Of a stretch of 60,000 nt of DNA, positions 9,896-24,800 are shown piece after piece. Positions within the stretch are counted from its first letter, which is position 1; each line of letters opens with the position of its first letter. The DNA is taken from the NCBI RefSeq assembly GCF_964355755.1, contig NC_092670.1, forward strand, positions 32,353,795 through 32,413,794, in the 5' to 3' direction. A program made the position numbers and the translations under genes. Source of the DNA: Antedon mediterranea. Its lineage: Eukaryota; Echinodermata; Crinoidea; Comatulida; Antedonidae. The notes below the pieces were generated by a model. That model worked only from the letters and a program-made list of their open reading frames with translations. It was not told the origin of the DNA and did not search any database.

Positions 9896-12800
9896 GTAAC
9901 TTTATTTTTTTATTGAATTTTATTTACAATCACATCCAACAGCAAGTAACTCACAAATTACATAATGGATAAACCATTGTGCTTATAAACTAAGAGAAGA
10001 GTGTCTTATTTACAGTTGTGAGTTAACCTTTGACCTCACGATTGGAGGCAAAGTTGTTTAATATTGTATTAAAAAAACTGTATCAAATTTATCGTAAGTT
10101 TAAAAATAAGTACTAACAAGCGCAACCTCCCCCAACACACACACTCACCCATCCCTACCCACTCACCCCGTTCAGTGGTGGCGCCAGGATTTGCCCGACC
10201 GGGGGGGGGGGGCGAATTCCCCGGGGGAGGGGGGCGTACGCGCGGTTTGGGAGCAACTGTTTCCATTACATTTAATAACAATGTCACATAATGTAAATTT
10301 AAATAAATCCTTCCTAAATACTCTAATACGGATCTTTTTCGACGAACTAATAATAAACATTTAATGAACATTTGGTAAATGCGGCACTCCGAAAATGCCT
10401 CGATAGTGCATGTGCTTTGGTGGTCTGTTAACCTCAGATATATACCCTATAGCCGGGTGAATAACTCAATATAATTTGGTATACAATGATTGCCGTAATC
10501 GCCGTGTCTATAACACAAATCAATAAAATACCAAATACGCCACACACATTTTTTCGACCGTGTACATAGAACAAGACATTTCATGTTTATGTTATGCCTA
10601 TGAAATAATAATAAAAAGAACATCATGTTTCTCGTTTTTTTTATCGTTTAAATACTGCATACCATTATATAAAAAACCTTCATAGGCGAGAAAAAAGTTT
10701 ACGATCTTACACTCTACTCTCTACAGGGGTGTAAATATACAGGTCCACGCGAACGCTTGCACACGGACCATGGCGGAAAATGGTGTATTTTTGGAGAGTG
10801 ACGACGTCAGCATTCACACGAGGAGCGAGCTAAGACAACGTGATGCTGGTAGTGGGAGCATGCATGTGTTTTGAAAATAACTCAGTTGTGGGTATTTTCC
10901 GAAGATTTTAAATCGCGTTTTCTTTTTAAACTCTTGAATTCATAAATAGTAATTAAACTCTTAGCTCTTTCACTATGTATGCCTATTTACCCCACTATAG
11001 CTTTAGCCTACTCTTCTTAATTAAAAGAGTCAAGTGCGTCGAATCCGCGTCTAGCGACGGTCGCGGATTTGGTTTTTTTTCTCTTTAGAATTAAGTAGGG
11101 GGGGGGGGGAGTGGCTAGCCACCCTATTCACTCCCCTAGATCGAGATTTATGCGCGAAAAGAAACGTGACCAGACCCTGTTTTATGGTTAGGGCCAACCG
11201 CTTCCTTTTTTCCCAATCGAACCCCCACCCAAACCCCTTTAATCGACAGCGAATATACGCGGTACACCAATGGTTATTGGTAAATTGAAACAATTCGTAA
11301 ACTCAACCGCGAGAACATAACTCGTACATTTATCCCTGTATGAACGTACGTCGATGCGTAGTTGCAAATGAATTTCCGATTTTCGCCTGGAATCTGAAAA
11401 ATACACATTTTGGTCCCTGGATGTAGCCCAGATATGTCCACGCGTATACCTCAGTGAGCCGGGCGGGCGGGCCATGAAAGATTCGTACAAAGAGATACCG
11501 CCAGACAAATGCGTACCACATACTGTTTACTTCGCTGTCAGTGTATCCATGGAGTAAAGGTGTATCGTACGTACGTCAACAATGGAATGCCGCAGTTACT
11601 TAAAATATATAGTAGTACACTTAATATGGTTTTATTTTTTACCAGAAAAGAAATGATCATATTTTTTTATCCGCGACAAATATGGCCAATACTCACCGAG
11701 GGAAAGCTGACCCTTGACCTACTTTATCATTTGTCACCCTAGTTCTGCAAACTTGATTGTATCTATTCCCTCTACGGCGAATAAGTAACCAGCTTTACGA
11801 ATGTTATAATTTTTGACATACTTAATTTTCAAAATATTTTGATATGGATTGATGACCCTTGACCTACTCTACCATTTGCCACCTTAGTTTCGTGAACTTT
11901 TTGTGTTTTCGCCCGCCACGGCGAATAAATAATTAGTTTTCCGAACGTTATAAAAATTGACCCACTTAATATTTTAAAATATTTTGGTATGGATCGATGA
12001 CCCTTGACCTACTTTATCATTTGTCACCCTAGTTCTGCAAACTTTATTGTATCTATTCCCTCTACTGCGAATAAGTAACCAGCTTTACGAATGTTATGAT
12101 TTTTGACATACTTAATTTTCAAAATATTTTGATATGGATTGATGACCCTTGACCTACTCTACCATTTGCCACCTTAGTTCCGCGAAATGTTTGCGTTTAC
12201 GCCCTCTATTGTGAATAATTAAATAGTTTTACTAACGTTATAAAACTTGACCTATTTAATATTTTCAAAATATTTTGCTTTACGAATGTTATAACACTTG
12301 ACATACTTAATTTTCAAAATATTTTGGTATGGATTGTTGACCCTTGACCTACTCTGCCATTTGCCACCTAGTTCTGCAAACTTGTTAGCATTTACGCCCT
12401 ATCGCAAATAAGTAACCAGCTTTACAAACGTTCTAACACTTTACCTACTTAATTTTTAACAAATATTTTGGTATAGATCGATGACCCTTGACCTACTTTA
12501 TTATTTGCCACCCTAGTTCTGCGAAATAGGCGCCTATAGTGTCTCGCATTTTTTTGCATTGATCGAATAGAAAGTGTGATATCTTCCTACTAGTACTACA
12601 CTACCTTTGTTGTCCTTTAAAAAAAAGGTATGATAGCCTAATCCGGGCACATGAATATAAAATTTAGCCCACCAAACCTCTCCTCTCTACTTTAGCCTCC
12701 TTGTCTTTTCTCTGTTTAATTACAATGAAATTTCTTCCTTATTGTAGTTGATGAATTGACCGAGGATTCTGAGGAAGGTGCACACATAAATCCATGGAAG

Positions 12801-15800
12801 TTAATCGTCACTTACGTCGCTATCAAATTCCTGCAAGGTGGAGGTTTTGGTAAGTCTATTATATTTCAAAAGTTTTTCTGTTTATGACATAATGAATACA
12901 TTTACTACAGTAGATGAGACACCTTGGAGACAAGAGTGGAGGTGTCCCAATATGGTTTGGCTATTGTTTCAACACATATATTTCGGTCAATTATTTTACA
13001 AGAAACAGTGTCATAATAAGGTTTCCACTCCTTGAATAGGGGTATCCCAAAGAAGGAAGTTTACTGTACCCGGAACATTTGAAATATAAAAAATGTTGAA
13101 ATAATAATCACCTTCCTATCAAAGTTTTTAGTCTTTTTAATAATCCTGAGGACCTTTTTTCTAGTCACATTAATGTGAGATGTATTTCTCTCTTGCATGA
13201 AAACATTCAGATACATACATACATTTCTTCTATATTATACTCTAATTGACTGTTCAAAGTTGTTTTGTAAAATTCTTTTTTTAAATGTTTTCAGGTGGAC
13301 TTGGGTTACTAAACAACTTGCGATCGTTTCTTTGGATCAATGTTCAACAGTATACAGCCAAGAGCATCATGGTCCGACTCTTTGCTCATCTACATGGGTA
13401 AACAAATAATCTATTACTGATTGCCATAATCAGAAAAATAATTCATCCACAATTGTATTTTTTTTCCTATGAGGTTAAGGCAGAAATCATGAATAATTCA
13501 TTACCTTAATTATTTTCTATTATAAAGAATTGCCAGATAGCTGATCTACTTCCTAAATATACTAAAACTAACCCTCTAAATAATCTCTCTCAACTATTAA
13601 AAAATACCACTAGACCAAACATTTCGGTTGCAAACGCTGTTTACACAAATTATTTAATCTCTCTTCATGGTAAAATAGTGCCCTTTGTAATGTCCCAAAT
13701 TATGTCATAATTATTCTAATGAATTATTAATGATTTCTGCCTTAACCGCATAGGAAGAAAAATAATGCTTCCAGGCTTTGTTTTTAAGGTGTGATCACTT
13801 GCCTAGAAAACTCTTAAAATGACCTTGAGGTGTGCGATTTTTACAGCACTCTAAAACTTATTAGTAACTTCTATATACCAAGATACAAACAGCAAGCACA
13901 CCTGCTGAATGTGTTGAGGAGTGCAATTTGTAGGGCAACTGCAATTTCCAAAAGGCAATTAGGCCTGCGATTTTCTAAAGACAAGGCCTGGTATTCTGTT
14001 TAAGATGGGCAGGGTTTACCTAGTTTAATATGTATTACAGTTGGCCAACTACATTGCACAAAATTCTGTTTTTTACCTACATGAGCAATATACCAATACA
14101 ATGTGCACAATTTGAATAAACCATTCAGAGCTCCCACCTACTGTAGGGAAACTGAAATATTGGTATACAACTTTATAAATCTATAGAGGGTGCTATAATA
14201 ATAATAATAATAATAGAGGTTGCTATGAAAAACCTAAAGATTTTGGCATCTTTCATTGCAAAAATGTGTGCCAAATGCATTATTTCACTTAATAATTAAC
14301 CATTAATTTATTATAAACAACTTACGGACTGATTTTAGTATTAGTTTTTTCCTTATTAAAATCTAGAATAGTTAAAATTATGAATGTACACACATCTGGG
14401 TTTATTGGTTTATCAAAATATCTGGAGAAACTGCATTTTTCATTCTATTGATATAAAGTGCTAGGCAAATGATGTGATTGATTGAAATATATATATTTAT
14501 ACTGGGTAACCTCTTCAGTCAAAGATTGACCTCCAAGAGGGCCCAGTTGGTGATCAGTGGCTGTGATGTACTAATACACCGGGGTAACCCCCTACTCGTC
14601 TCGAAAGATGTAATAGGTTCTTTAAAGTGCACACGAGCTAGTTGTGTACACTGGACCTACGGTTTATAGTCCTTATCCGAGAAGACTCATTCTACCACCA
14701 GAACCATGGAGTGAGTGAGCCTCGAACCCCTACCAATGTTATGGCTACGTAATTATGTTGGGAAGAATTTACAGTTTATTATACTTAAATAAATTATACT
14801 TACTGTACTTAAAATTACATAATTTTACCCACTCTAGGCACTGTTAAGCTTTGTCTACACTATCAAACTGGTTTGACAAAAAAAAGTGTGATTTACCCAA
14901 AGTTGGTAGTGATATGCTCGAATATGGTAGTGATATGACATCATCATGTCCATATATGGGCACATCACATTTGTTTTTCACATAAAAATTAGTGTGGACA
15001 GAGCTTTAAAGAAGGCACCTACTTTCCATTATTATAGATTGTGTATACAGTATCTATACATCACCCAATGCTAAATTCCCAAATAAGTTAATCTTGTTTT
15101 TCTTGTAGATTGTCCCTTCATTGGCATCTGAACCGCAAAACTGGAGAGGTTCTTCGAATTATGGATAGAGGAACAACCAGTATTAATAGCATTCTAAGGT
15201 TTTTTGGAAGATTCGAACATTTCCTTTCTATTTTGCACGAATAAAAACATTCCCTATTTGTTATATAACAATGTATATAGTGTAACCTTCTTTTTGCAAA
15301 ATCACTACGGAAGGGACACATTTGCATGAACAATGAGGAGGATAGGTTTTAACACTACAACAAACCCTATTCCAGTGGAACCTATTAGGGGACAATCGAT
15401 AATAGAATTTCTACTGTATTTGTTATTTGGGGCTATGAGTGCAATTTTTTGTATATGCACAGAAAATATATTAAATTTATAATTTTGACATGGGTCACCT
15501 GTTGTCATGTGGTCTACATTCTGGCAATCAAATTAAAGGATCTACTTGGATGTTTATAATTGCATGTTCTGTTTTGGTGGCTAACATTTGTTTTAAAGGT
15601 GCAATTCCTGGCTACATACTAACTTTGTTTCCACCGCAGCTAGAACAACATCACCAAAGCTCATTCAAGATAATAAAATCTAAACTAAACTGTTTTTATA
15701 CCCATGTAACAGTGTATTTGTACACAGGACAGTTTTAAAGAACAATGCATTCTTAATGATAAGGATTTGTGTTTTTTCCCACAGTTATATAATATTCAAT

Positions 15801-18800
15801 ATAGCTCCAACTATTGCAGACATTTTGATTGCCATTGTGTTTTTCGTCACAAGCTTTAATGCTTGGTTCGGTCTTATTGTGTTCGTTGCCATGACCGCAT
15901 ATGTTGGTAAGTTCTTGAAGAAATGTTATATCAGTTTTTTTTGTGTAATTTGTAGGATTGTGAAAGGTTAATCTTAAAATGTAATAGTTTCATTGGCAAA
16001 AATGTATGTTGTGTCAAGGGGACAACTTGTTAATAATAGTCACAAATCATAGCCATGAAATCGGCACATGCGCTGAAAAAGCGCTATAAAGGCAGTTTAT
16101 TATATCTATTTATAGACATTAAGTTTTAATAGATTCAGGTGAGTATAAGGAATGAAACGAGAAATTGCAAAAATGGTTCTAATTGCGGAAAAAGAGTATA
16201 AAACAGTAGGCCTATTGGATTGTCCATTACCACAATGATATTGCGTGCAATGTTTTAAATTATTTTAAATTATATTAAATTTAGCTTTAAAGGGGTTTTC
16301 ATAGGCTGTTCATCTTTAAAAATAGGCCCTGAATGAAACAAGGTGTAAATAAACAAAATTACAAGACGGTTTCCCTACACAATTACAAGATTGATGATTA
16401 ACGAAACTCATATTAATACGGCCTATGTCATACTGTAAATGCTCAGTTTTATTATTGGATAAAAACAGTGTTCCTTATTTTATTTTTTATTTCTAAAGCT
16501 GCTACAATTGCGATAACTGAATGGAGGACTAAATTCAGACGTGAAATGAACCTAAAGGACAACAAGACCAAACAGAAAGCTGTTGACTCTCTACTGAACT
16601 TTGAAACGGTAAGTTAGAAAGTTGTACTGTAGATAATATGTTTGTTTGAGGTCAAGACACAACTTTGTGCTGGTTACTAGCTGCATTATGGGAGTAAGTT
16701 TCTGTGGTTTTAATGGTATAATAAGGCTATTTATTTTTCCCTTTTTCAAATCAGATGATGAATCTGCTGACATGTTTTGAGCACTATATATTTTACTATT
16801 ACTGTACATACATTTGTAATTGTATATTTATTCATCTATAAGTTTTGTTTAAAATACATTGACCATTGTGCAGAAGGTCACCTTAAATAAAAAAGGTTTT
16901 TTTTTTTATCCGAGTACTGATTTAAAAAATAATGATGATAATATATTTAAAACTTTTCTTATTAGGTGAAGTATTATGGTAACGAAGACTTTGAAGTGGA
17001 TCGATACAATGTAGCTATTACAGAATACCAAGTAAGTGTATAGCATTACACATTATACAGATAATGAATGTTTAAGAGAATATTTCATAAGTCAAAAATC
17101 AATAAATATTCTCGCCATTTAACAACTACAAAACATATACTTTTATTCAATTTGTCCATCATATTAAAATCATTGACGAATGCGAGGACGGGAAGCTAGG
17201 ACATTAAAAAAGACAGTGCTCCAACTTTGGACGTCAGTATAACATAACGTGCACAACAAGCTGTTGTACGTGGATGAGTAAAAAATGTTGCGTGGCAAAA
17301 ATTCTCAAAATGTTTACAAAAAACCTAAACGTATTAGAGAGCGTTAGTTATCATTAATAGATATCACCTTTCCGTTAGGTAGAGCTAATTCCAAATGACA
17401 TGTGATACATAATTATCCAATCAAATTGTTATTGTTATAATAAAGGTATAACTGACGTTTTCTAATCATCAATGAGATTTTTGTCTAGATTTGATGGTCA
17501 CAAACTGACTATTTTTTTAATTTGTTTCAGAGTAGTGAATGGAAGTCCTTATCATCTCTGTGTGTTCTAAACATGTCTCAGAATATTATCATCATCACCG
17601 GATTGTTAGTGGGATCACTTTTGTGTGCCTATCTTGTCAGCACACATGAATTAAAGGTTAGTTTTTGTTAGAAATTGAATAGCACAAACTTCCTTTTTAT
17701 TGGCATTTATATTGAGCTATTATGGCGGATGGCTGACTGCACATTCTATCAGCTGAAAGTCATGTCTCGGGTCCATTCTGTTGCTGTACAAATAGACTAC
17801 TACATCAGTACTATGAATGGATGGCTAGTTGGTGACAAGAATGCTAGTTGATCATACCCAGTACCATTTTGATTTTGCGATCATTTGGAAAACCACCTCA
17901 CAAGTTGTTGATTTTCCACAAATAATAAATACTGTATTTCTTTATAAATCATTGTAAGTATATATACTGTAAATGTATACATACATGACACAGTTATTTG
18001 CTGGCATGGCAATTCATTTTATCTTTATAAATTCTGTGCTTTTCAAATAAGGAAAAATTTCTGTATTTTGTAGGTTGGAGATTATGTATTGTTTTCAACA
18101 TATATAATGCAGTTGTACGCACCTTTAAATTTCTTTGGTACCTACTACAGGTAATAATTTTGATATGGTATTGATAAGAGTGATGAGTTTGTTTTTTGTG
18201 AATTAGGTGGTGATGAAAGCAGTGTGGGGAGCTAGGATGGTATTTATACTAACATAAAAACAATGTATGGCCTTAACATTTCGAAACACCAGTTGTCTGA
18301 TCACCAAAGTTAAGCAACGTTGGGCCCTGTTAGAACTTGGATGGGAGACCATCTGGCAATATCGGGTGCTTTATATTATAGACAAACGAAGTTGAGGTAC
18401 CATCAGGCATTTCAAATCAGCCCTGCTGACTCTCATGGCAGCCCCTGCATCTATAGTATCTGCCTCAAACGTATTGGCCCATGGCTTTACTCCTGTCAAG
18501 GTGGGCATACTGGTCGGGAGAATCCCTTTATCAATAGGACCAACCAAGGTGCATTAAGGCGCTTTAAACAGTCCTGGCTTATTCATCATACAGATTCATG
18601 TAGGACTAAATTGTCATTGTCGTTTTCGACAGATGTCAGCTATAAATAAGATGTTTGCAATTATGTGCTTGGAAATGAGAGTTCAGATGATTTTGATATG
18701 GCAGTATTGGTGCGAGGGTAGTATACCTGATGGTGTAGCAATATGTTAACATGTATTATATTGTTTAGTGGTTCTTATACATCAAATGCTATTCACAGTT

Positions 18801-21800
18801 TTTGTATTTACAGAGTTCTTTATATAAAGTAATCATCTATTTTATTACTAATATTTAATAATGTTCTGTTTTATTAGTGGTAGTTACTATTTAATTTCTT
18901 GATTCTATTTAGGATGATTCAACAGGCTTTTATTGACATGGAGAACATGATAGATTTAATGGAAGCTAAGCAAGATGTAAGTTATTTATTGTTATTTAAA
19001 TAACAAGTTATTCTTTTTATGTGAACATATACTTGGAAGTCACCTAATGTATACTCAATTTTAATTATGATATTGTTATATAATAATAATGGTTGCTTAT
19101 AGTAATGCGTAATACAAATATTCCTAAGCGTTTTACATACAAAAATATATAAAAATTCATGAAATATCCTAAAAATACCAAAATCAAATTGAATACGGCG
19201 CAAAGGAACCATTTTCACAGCTCCATCTCCAGTAACACTATCACATTAATATCTAATGTCCATCTCCATTCTCTTTTTAATATTGAATATAAACCAGTTA
19301 AATGTCTTAATTCATCAACAAATACAATTTATAATTTGTATAAATATAATTTTGTTTTTTTCTTCAGGTTTGTGATGATCCTAATGCTAAAACATTAATA
19401 CTAACTAAAGGAAAGGTTGAATTTAGGGATGTATCGTTTCATTACAATGCAAAGTAAGTACATCAATATATTAATTTGTACATAGATTTATTAAATTTTA
19501 TCATTATTTCTTTCTTTAATTTTGGCAAAAATCGTCCTAAGTTGGCCCCCTTAGGACGTAGCGACCATTGTTGTATACTATTGAAACCAATCCATGTTAT
19601 ACCTACCTCTAACTACACCACTTGTACTATCCAACCGTATCGTAACTCGTCGGTTAGATCATTTGGATCGTGGATCACTGCCCATGACTGGTGCCATGTT
19701 CTTGATAGCCAATCAACAAGTGTTAAAACAAATGAATTTCTTACTGTGCTTAATGGGAAATTTGCAGATTTTTTCCCCGTGAAATCGATTTGCCATAAGA
19801 AAACCGATAAGCCGTGGATGACGCCGAGAATCAAGAGATTGATTGTAGAACGACAGTTGGCCTTTTCTAGTAACCATACCCAACAATGGCGAAGGATACG
19901 TAACTCCATACAAAGAGCAATTACGCACGCGAAGGAGAAGTTTTACGCGACCTCATTAAAGTGTCTAAAAAGCAATAGCCCTGCTAGATGGCACAAAGGA
20001 ATTGTGAATCTCTGCAATCTAAAGAAAAAGGACACGTTTAACATCCCTGGTCTATCAACGCAAGCGGCTGTTGAAGTAATTAACCAACATTTTGCCACGA
20101 TTTGTAGTGAACTTTCAGCGCTTGACATTACAAAACTACCAAGTTACTTACCAGCATCGGAACTCCCACCCGTTATCTACCCAGGACAAGTGAAATCTGC
20201 AATCGATAAGTTAAACATACAAAAAGCAGGACACCCAGAAGATCTACCGATCAGATTAATTAAGGAATTCTCATTTGAACTCTCTTATCCATTAGCGGAC
20301 ATTTTTAATTCTTCTTTAAATGAAGGTAATTTTCCTGAACAATGGAAAAAGGCTACTATAATACCAGTTCCTAAGGTTCCAGATGCTAATAATTGTAATG
20401 ACCTTCGGCCTATATCCCTAACACCCATTTTTTCTCGGATATTTGAAAGCTTTTTAGCGGAGTGGGTAACTAATGATATAAAAAATTCTTTAGATAGTAA
20501 GCAATTTGGTTGTCGTAGAGGCTCGTCAACTTCACACTACCTCGTAGACTTGATAAATTCTGTTGTATCTGACCTGGAGGGGGGTAGCAAATATTTAAAC
20601 TTATGTGCTGTAGACTTTACGAAGGCTTTCGATCGTGTGGATCATAATGTTGTCATAAATAAATTAATATCCATAGGAGTGAGGCCGTCCATTCTTCCTA
20701 CCGTTTGTAGTTTCCTCTTAAATCGCACATGCAATACCAAAGTTAAGGGAGCCACCTCTTCAAATTCTAATATTACTTGTGGGGTGCCCCAGGGCACAAA
20801 GTTGGGCCCCCTTCTCTTTTTGGTATTAGTCAATGATGTTGCTGAGGGAACTGACAGGCGGTGGAAATATGTGGACGACCTCACTCTTAGTGAAGTAGTT
20901 AGAAGTAGTGATAGCCAATTGTTGCAGGACACTTTAAATCAACTTGATGATTGGTGTTTGATAAATAGAGTCCTCCCCAAGCCATCTAAGTGCAATGTGA
21001 TGCGTATTTCCTTCCTAAAGTCCGACTGTCCTCCTCCCAGTTTCAATCTAAATGGCCATGATCTTAAATGTGTAAATCACATTAAACTGCTTGGTGTCAC
21101 CTTGCAGGATAACCTTAAATGGGAGATGCATATTCATGACATCGTTGCTAAAGCATGTCGACGTTTGTACACTTTGATTATACTTAAGAAAGCCAAGGCG
21201 CCTTCTAAAGATTTACTACAAGTATATACTTGCTATATACGTCCTTTAGTTGAATATGCATGCCCTGTGTGGCACAGTTCAATTACGAAAGACCAAACTA
21301 AGTCAATAGAAAGAGTTAAAAAAAGAGCTCTACGAATCATTTATGGCATGAACTATGTATCCTACGAGTCTGCTCTTAAATTGTCAGACCTTCCATCGCT
21401 AGTTAACAGAAGAGTCCAACTCTTACTGAAATTTGGTAAAGGAATAATAAAGTCCGATACATTTAGAAGCATTCTTCCCCCTGTTCGTGACATTAGCAGA
21501 ACCCTGAGGTCTGCAAGTAAGCCTCTACTCAAAATCCCGTTTGGTCGTACAGAAAGATTTAGATCTTCACCAGTCCCTTTTTTGGTCCGACTCATTAATG
21601 ATGAATATTGAATAGGCTGGCACTATTTTAACTTACAGGTGGACCAATTTTAATGTGGTAAATTATTATTTTTTTTTTTTTTAAAACTAGTTTTACCTTT
21701 TATACATAATGTATTTATATATTTTTATCAAATTTTGTAAAATGCTACTTTTCAGCCTTTTGGCTGCCGTTGTATTTTGATGTCTTTTTTATGAATAAAT

Positions 21801-24800
21801 ATACCTAAAAATATAACACAAAGAAAAAAAACCCAGTTATCTTTTTAAAAGTTGTATTATTATCTTTTATTAATGTATTTTAATTTTTGTATGTTTTTAA
21901 GCGTTCCCACTCGACACAGTGTCTAATGTTTCTGTTTTTTTATACCCGTATGTTTTATTGTTGTACTTTTCTACTGTCCTTGTTTTGAGATAAATCAATT
22001 TAATGAAACTTATCGTCAATTGAACGCCAACAATAAAAAAAGCAAGAAGTAAATGCTAAGTCTAGAATAATATAAGAGCCAAAATAAAATACTGTATAAC
22101 CTGAAAATGGGCAAAGGAATAGAAATGTATGATTGTGTTTAATTAATATTGATATTAATGACCTTATAAGCCTTAATTATCTGGAAAATCAAGCCTATTC
22201 TATAATTTATTGTTTTCTAAATGGTACTTTGATTGCATCTTGTATCATCTTGTCTGCTTCTTGGCAATATGTTCAATTGGCAGAGAATGTCTCAAAAATC
22301 ATATTATTGTAGTAGCAATTCACAACATTTACAGCATTCATTTCGAAAAAGAAGTGCCCTCTTCAGTTTGCAAAAGTAATCTTGAAAAGAAGCCCATCCC
22401 GAAAAGAATCCCACCCAAGAGCCCTAAAAAATTAAGCCCATGGGCTTCTTATTAAGGTTATATGGTATAATCTTACTTTTTAAAGCTAAAAACCATTTTG
22501 TAATTTCAACAGGCGAAAAATTTTGAAGAACATATCATTTACTGTCAATGCAGGAGAAACAGTTGCTTTGGTGAGTATTTACTAATGTAACTGTGTATTG
22601 GGCGTGTGGCGCAGTGTGTTGGACGTTGGACTACCGATCGTCAGACCTAGGTTCGAATCCAACTCTCGCCGCATTGCTTGTATCCGTAGGCAAGATACAT
22701 TACTTACGTTGCCTCTCTCCACCCAGATGTATAAATGGGTACCCAGTTAGATCTAGACACAACTTTGCGCTGGTTACCGGCTGCATTATGGGAGTATGTT
22801 TCCATACGTGTTTGATCCCCAAAAAATACTGGGGTAATAATGCTTGTAAAGCGCCTTTGAGCATGATTACTCATGAAAAGGGCGCTATATAAATGTGGTA
22901 TTATTATTATTATTATAACTAAAGTTCTGTCTACACTATCAAACTAGGTTGACAAAAAAGTGATGTACCCAAATATGGTAGTTATATGACATCATTATTT
23001 CCATATATTTTTATTTATTTTATTTCTAAACCCAACCAACAGCAGCAAAATTCGCCAATAACAAGAGGCCATCGCATTCTTTTGTCACATAAAGTTTGAT
23101 AGTGTAGACAGAGTAAAACTATTTCAATAGATTATGCATTTGTCGGTTTTTGTATAGAGATATTATAGTGAATAATATAACGATTTTTGCTAATTCCAGG
23201 TTGGTCCATCTGGAGCAGGTAAAAGTACCATCATCCGTTTACTGTTCCGTTTTTATGATTTAAATGGAGGAGATATTCTTATTGATGGCCAAGATATTAA
23301 AAAAGTAAGTTGATTCAACTTTTAAATTACATATTGATAATGCAATAGTTAAATAATAAAAAGTAGCTTTGCGTCATAACGCTAAAGTAAGTCAGATGTT
23401 TGCTTTACCCTGCTTTTGAAAACTCATACTAAATGCCAATTTACACAGACGAGCGGTAACGATGATTCTCATCTTTTTGTATCCTATTATTTCTACAACC
23501 TTTTTTGGCAATGTTGCCAGATCTAAAAACCTTGCACACTCTTATCACCTAATGTATTTTTTATCACTTAGATTACACAGAGTTCGTTACGTAAAGTCAT
23601 TGGAGTAGTTCCTCAGGACACAGTCCTTTTTAACAATGATATACTGTAAGTACAGTTACAAAGTTCAGTTATAGGCCAATTAATTGATATGTAATATGTG
23701 TACATATATGTATATAAACGTTTTTATATAATGTTTTCGGAAAGCTCAAAGTAAATTTTAGACATCCAGAGTAACCTAGGGTAAACCGTCACCTCCTGAG
23801 TAATCTAGGATCAACCTTTGCATCCACTAACCTACCCATCCAGGGTAGTTATATTTAACCTGCTTTGACATGCAGGTAAAAGCCATATCCAGGGTAGTAT
23901 ATTTTTCATCCAGGGTAGTCTATGTTATTATTCACTTTGAAGCATGTTCTGCTGGATTTTAGATACTTGTGCAAATATATGTACTTTACTTTCATCTTCT
24001 TTAATAGTTACAACATCCGATACGGGTCTGTAAAAAGCAACGATCAAGATGTTGAAGACGCGGCCGTCGCTGCCGATATCCACCATAAGATTCAACATTT
24101 TCCAGAAGGTACAATTGAATCTTTGATATTATTTTATTATTATTATTATTATTACAAGCAAATAAGCTTTTACAGTATTTTTCCCCTAACTCATCTGTAT
24201 CCACTTTTCAACAGTTAAATAAAGGTCAAAGGATAAAGGTTTGTGAATGTTCTTCATTATCTTTTGTAGGTTATGCAACAGTTGTTGGAGAACGAGGCTT
24301 GAAATTAAGTGGTGGAGAAAAGCAGCGGGTAGCTATTGCAAGGACAGTACTAAAAGCACCAGAGATAGTTCTACTAGATGAGGCAAGTAAAAATACTAAA
24401 ATATTTACTATGTAGCAACATTGTGAACCGCTAGTAGCAATATGGGTCTGTGTAAAATGTAATACTAAATGTCTGTATGATACTATAGCAGTATGTGAGT
24501 TCCACTATAGCATGTGTGGAGTAGGAGTCTACATGTGTTACTTGTACCAAGATAATGTATTCCACTGTAGCAACTTTTCTGTGTACACCTAGTAGCAACG
24601 TCTGTGTATGACTAGGAGCAGTTATATGCATGTGTTAATACTAGTAGCAACATTATGTATGCCACTGTGTCGACTTAGTAGCAATTTCTGTGTCATGAGT
24701 AGCAGTATGCACGTGTTACTAGCAGCTTGTGTCTGTGTCTGCCTCTATGTGTCAACAGTGTGCATGTGTTACTAGTAGCAACTTGTGTGCCACTAGAAGC

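Noticed and set aside
10069-10371. 100-codon proline-rich minus-strand frame
   Set aside because: It is the translation of the poly(G) cluster.
18264-18376. functional 5S rRNA gene
   Set aside because: Too many substitutions across the 5S sequence and fusion to an unrelated body.
22598-22670. functional tRNA gene
   Set aside because: Box A and B are present but the arms do not pair well and the unit continues into a SINE body and LINE-like tail.
22593-22892. 99-codon frame
   Set aside because: It lies wholly on the SINE.
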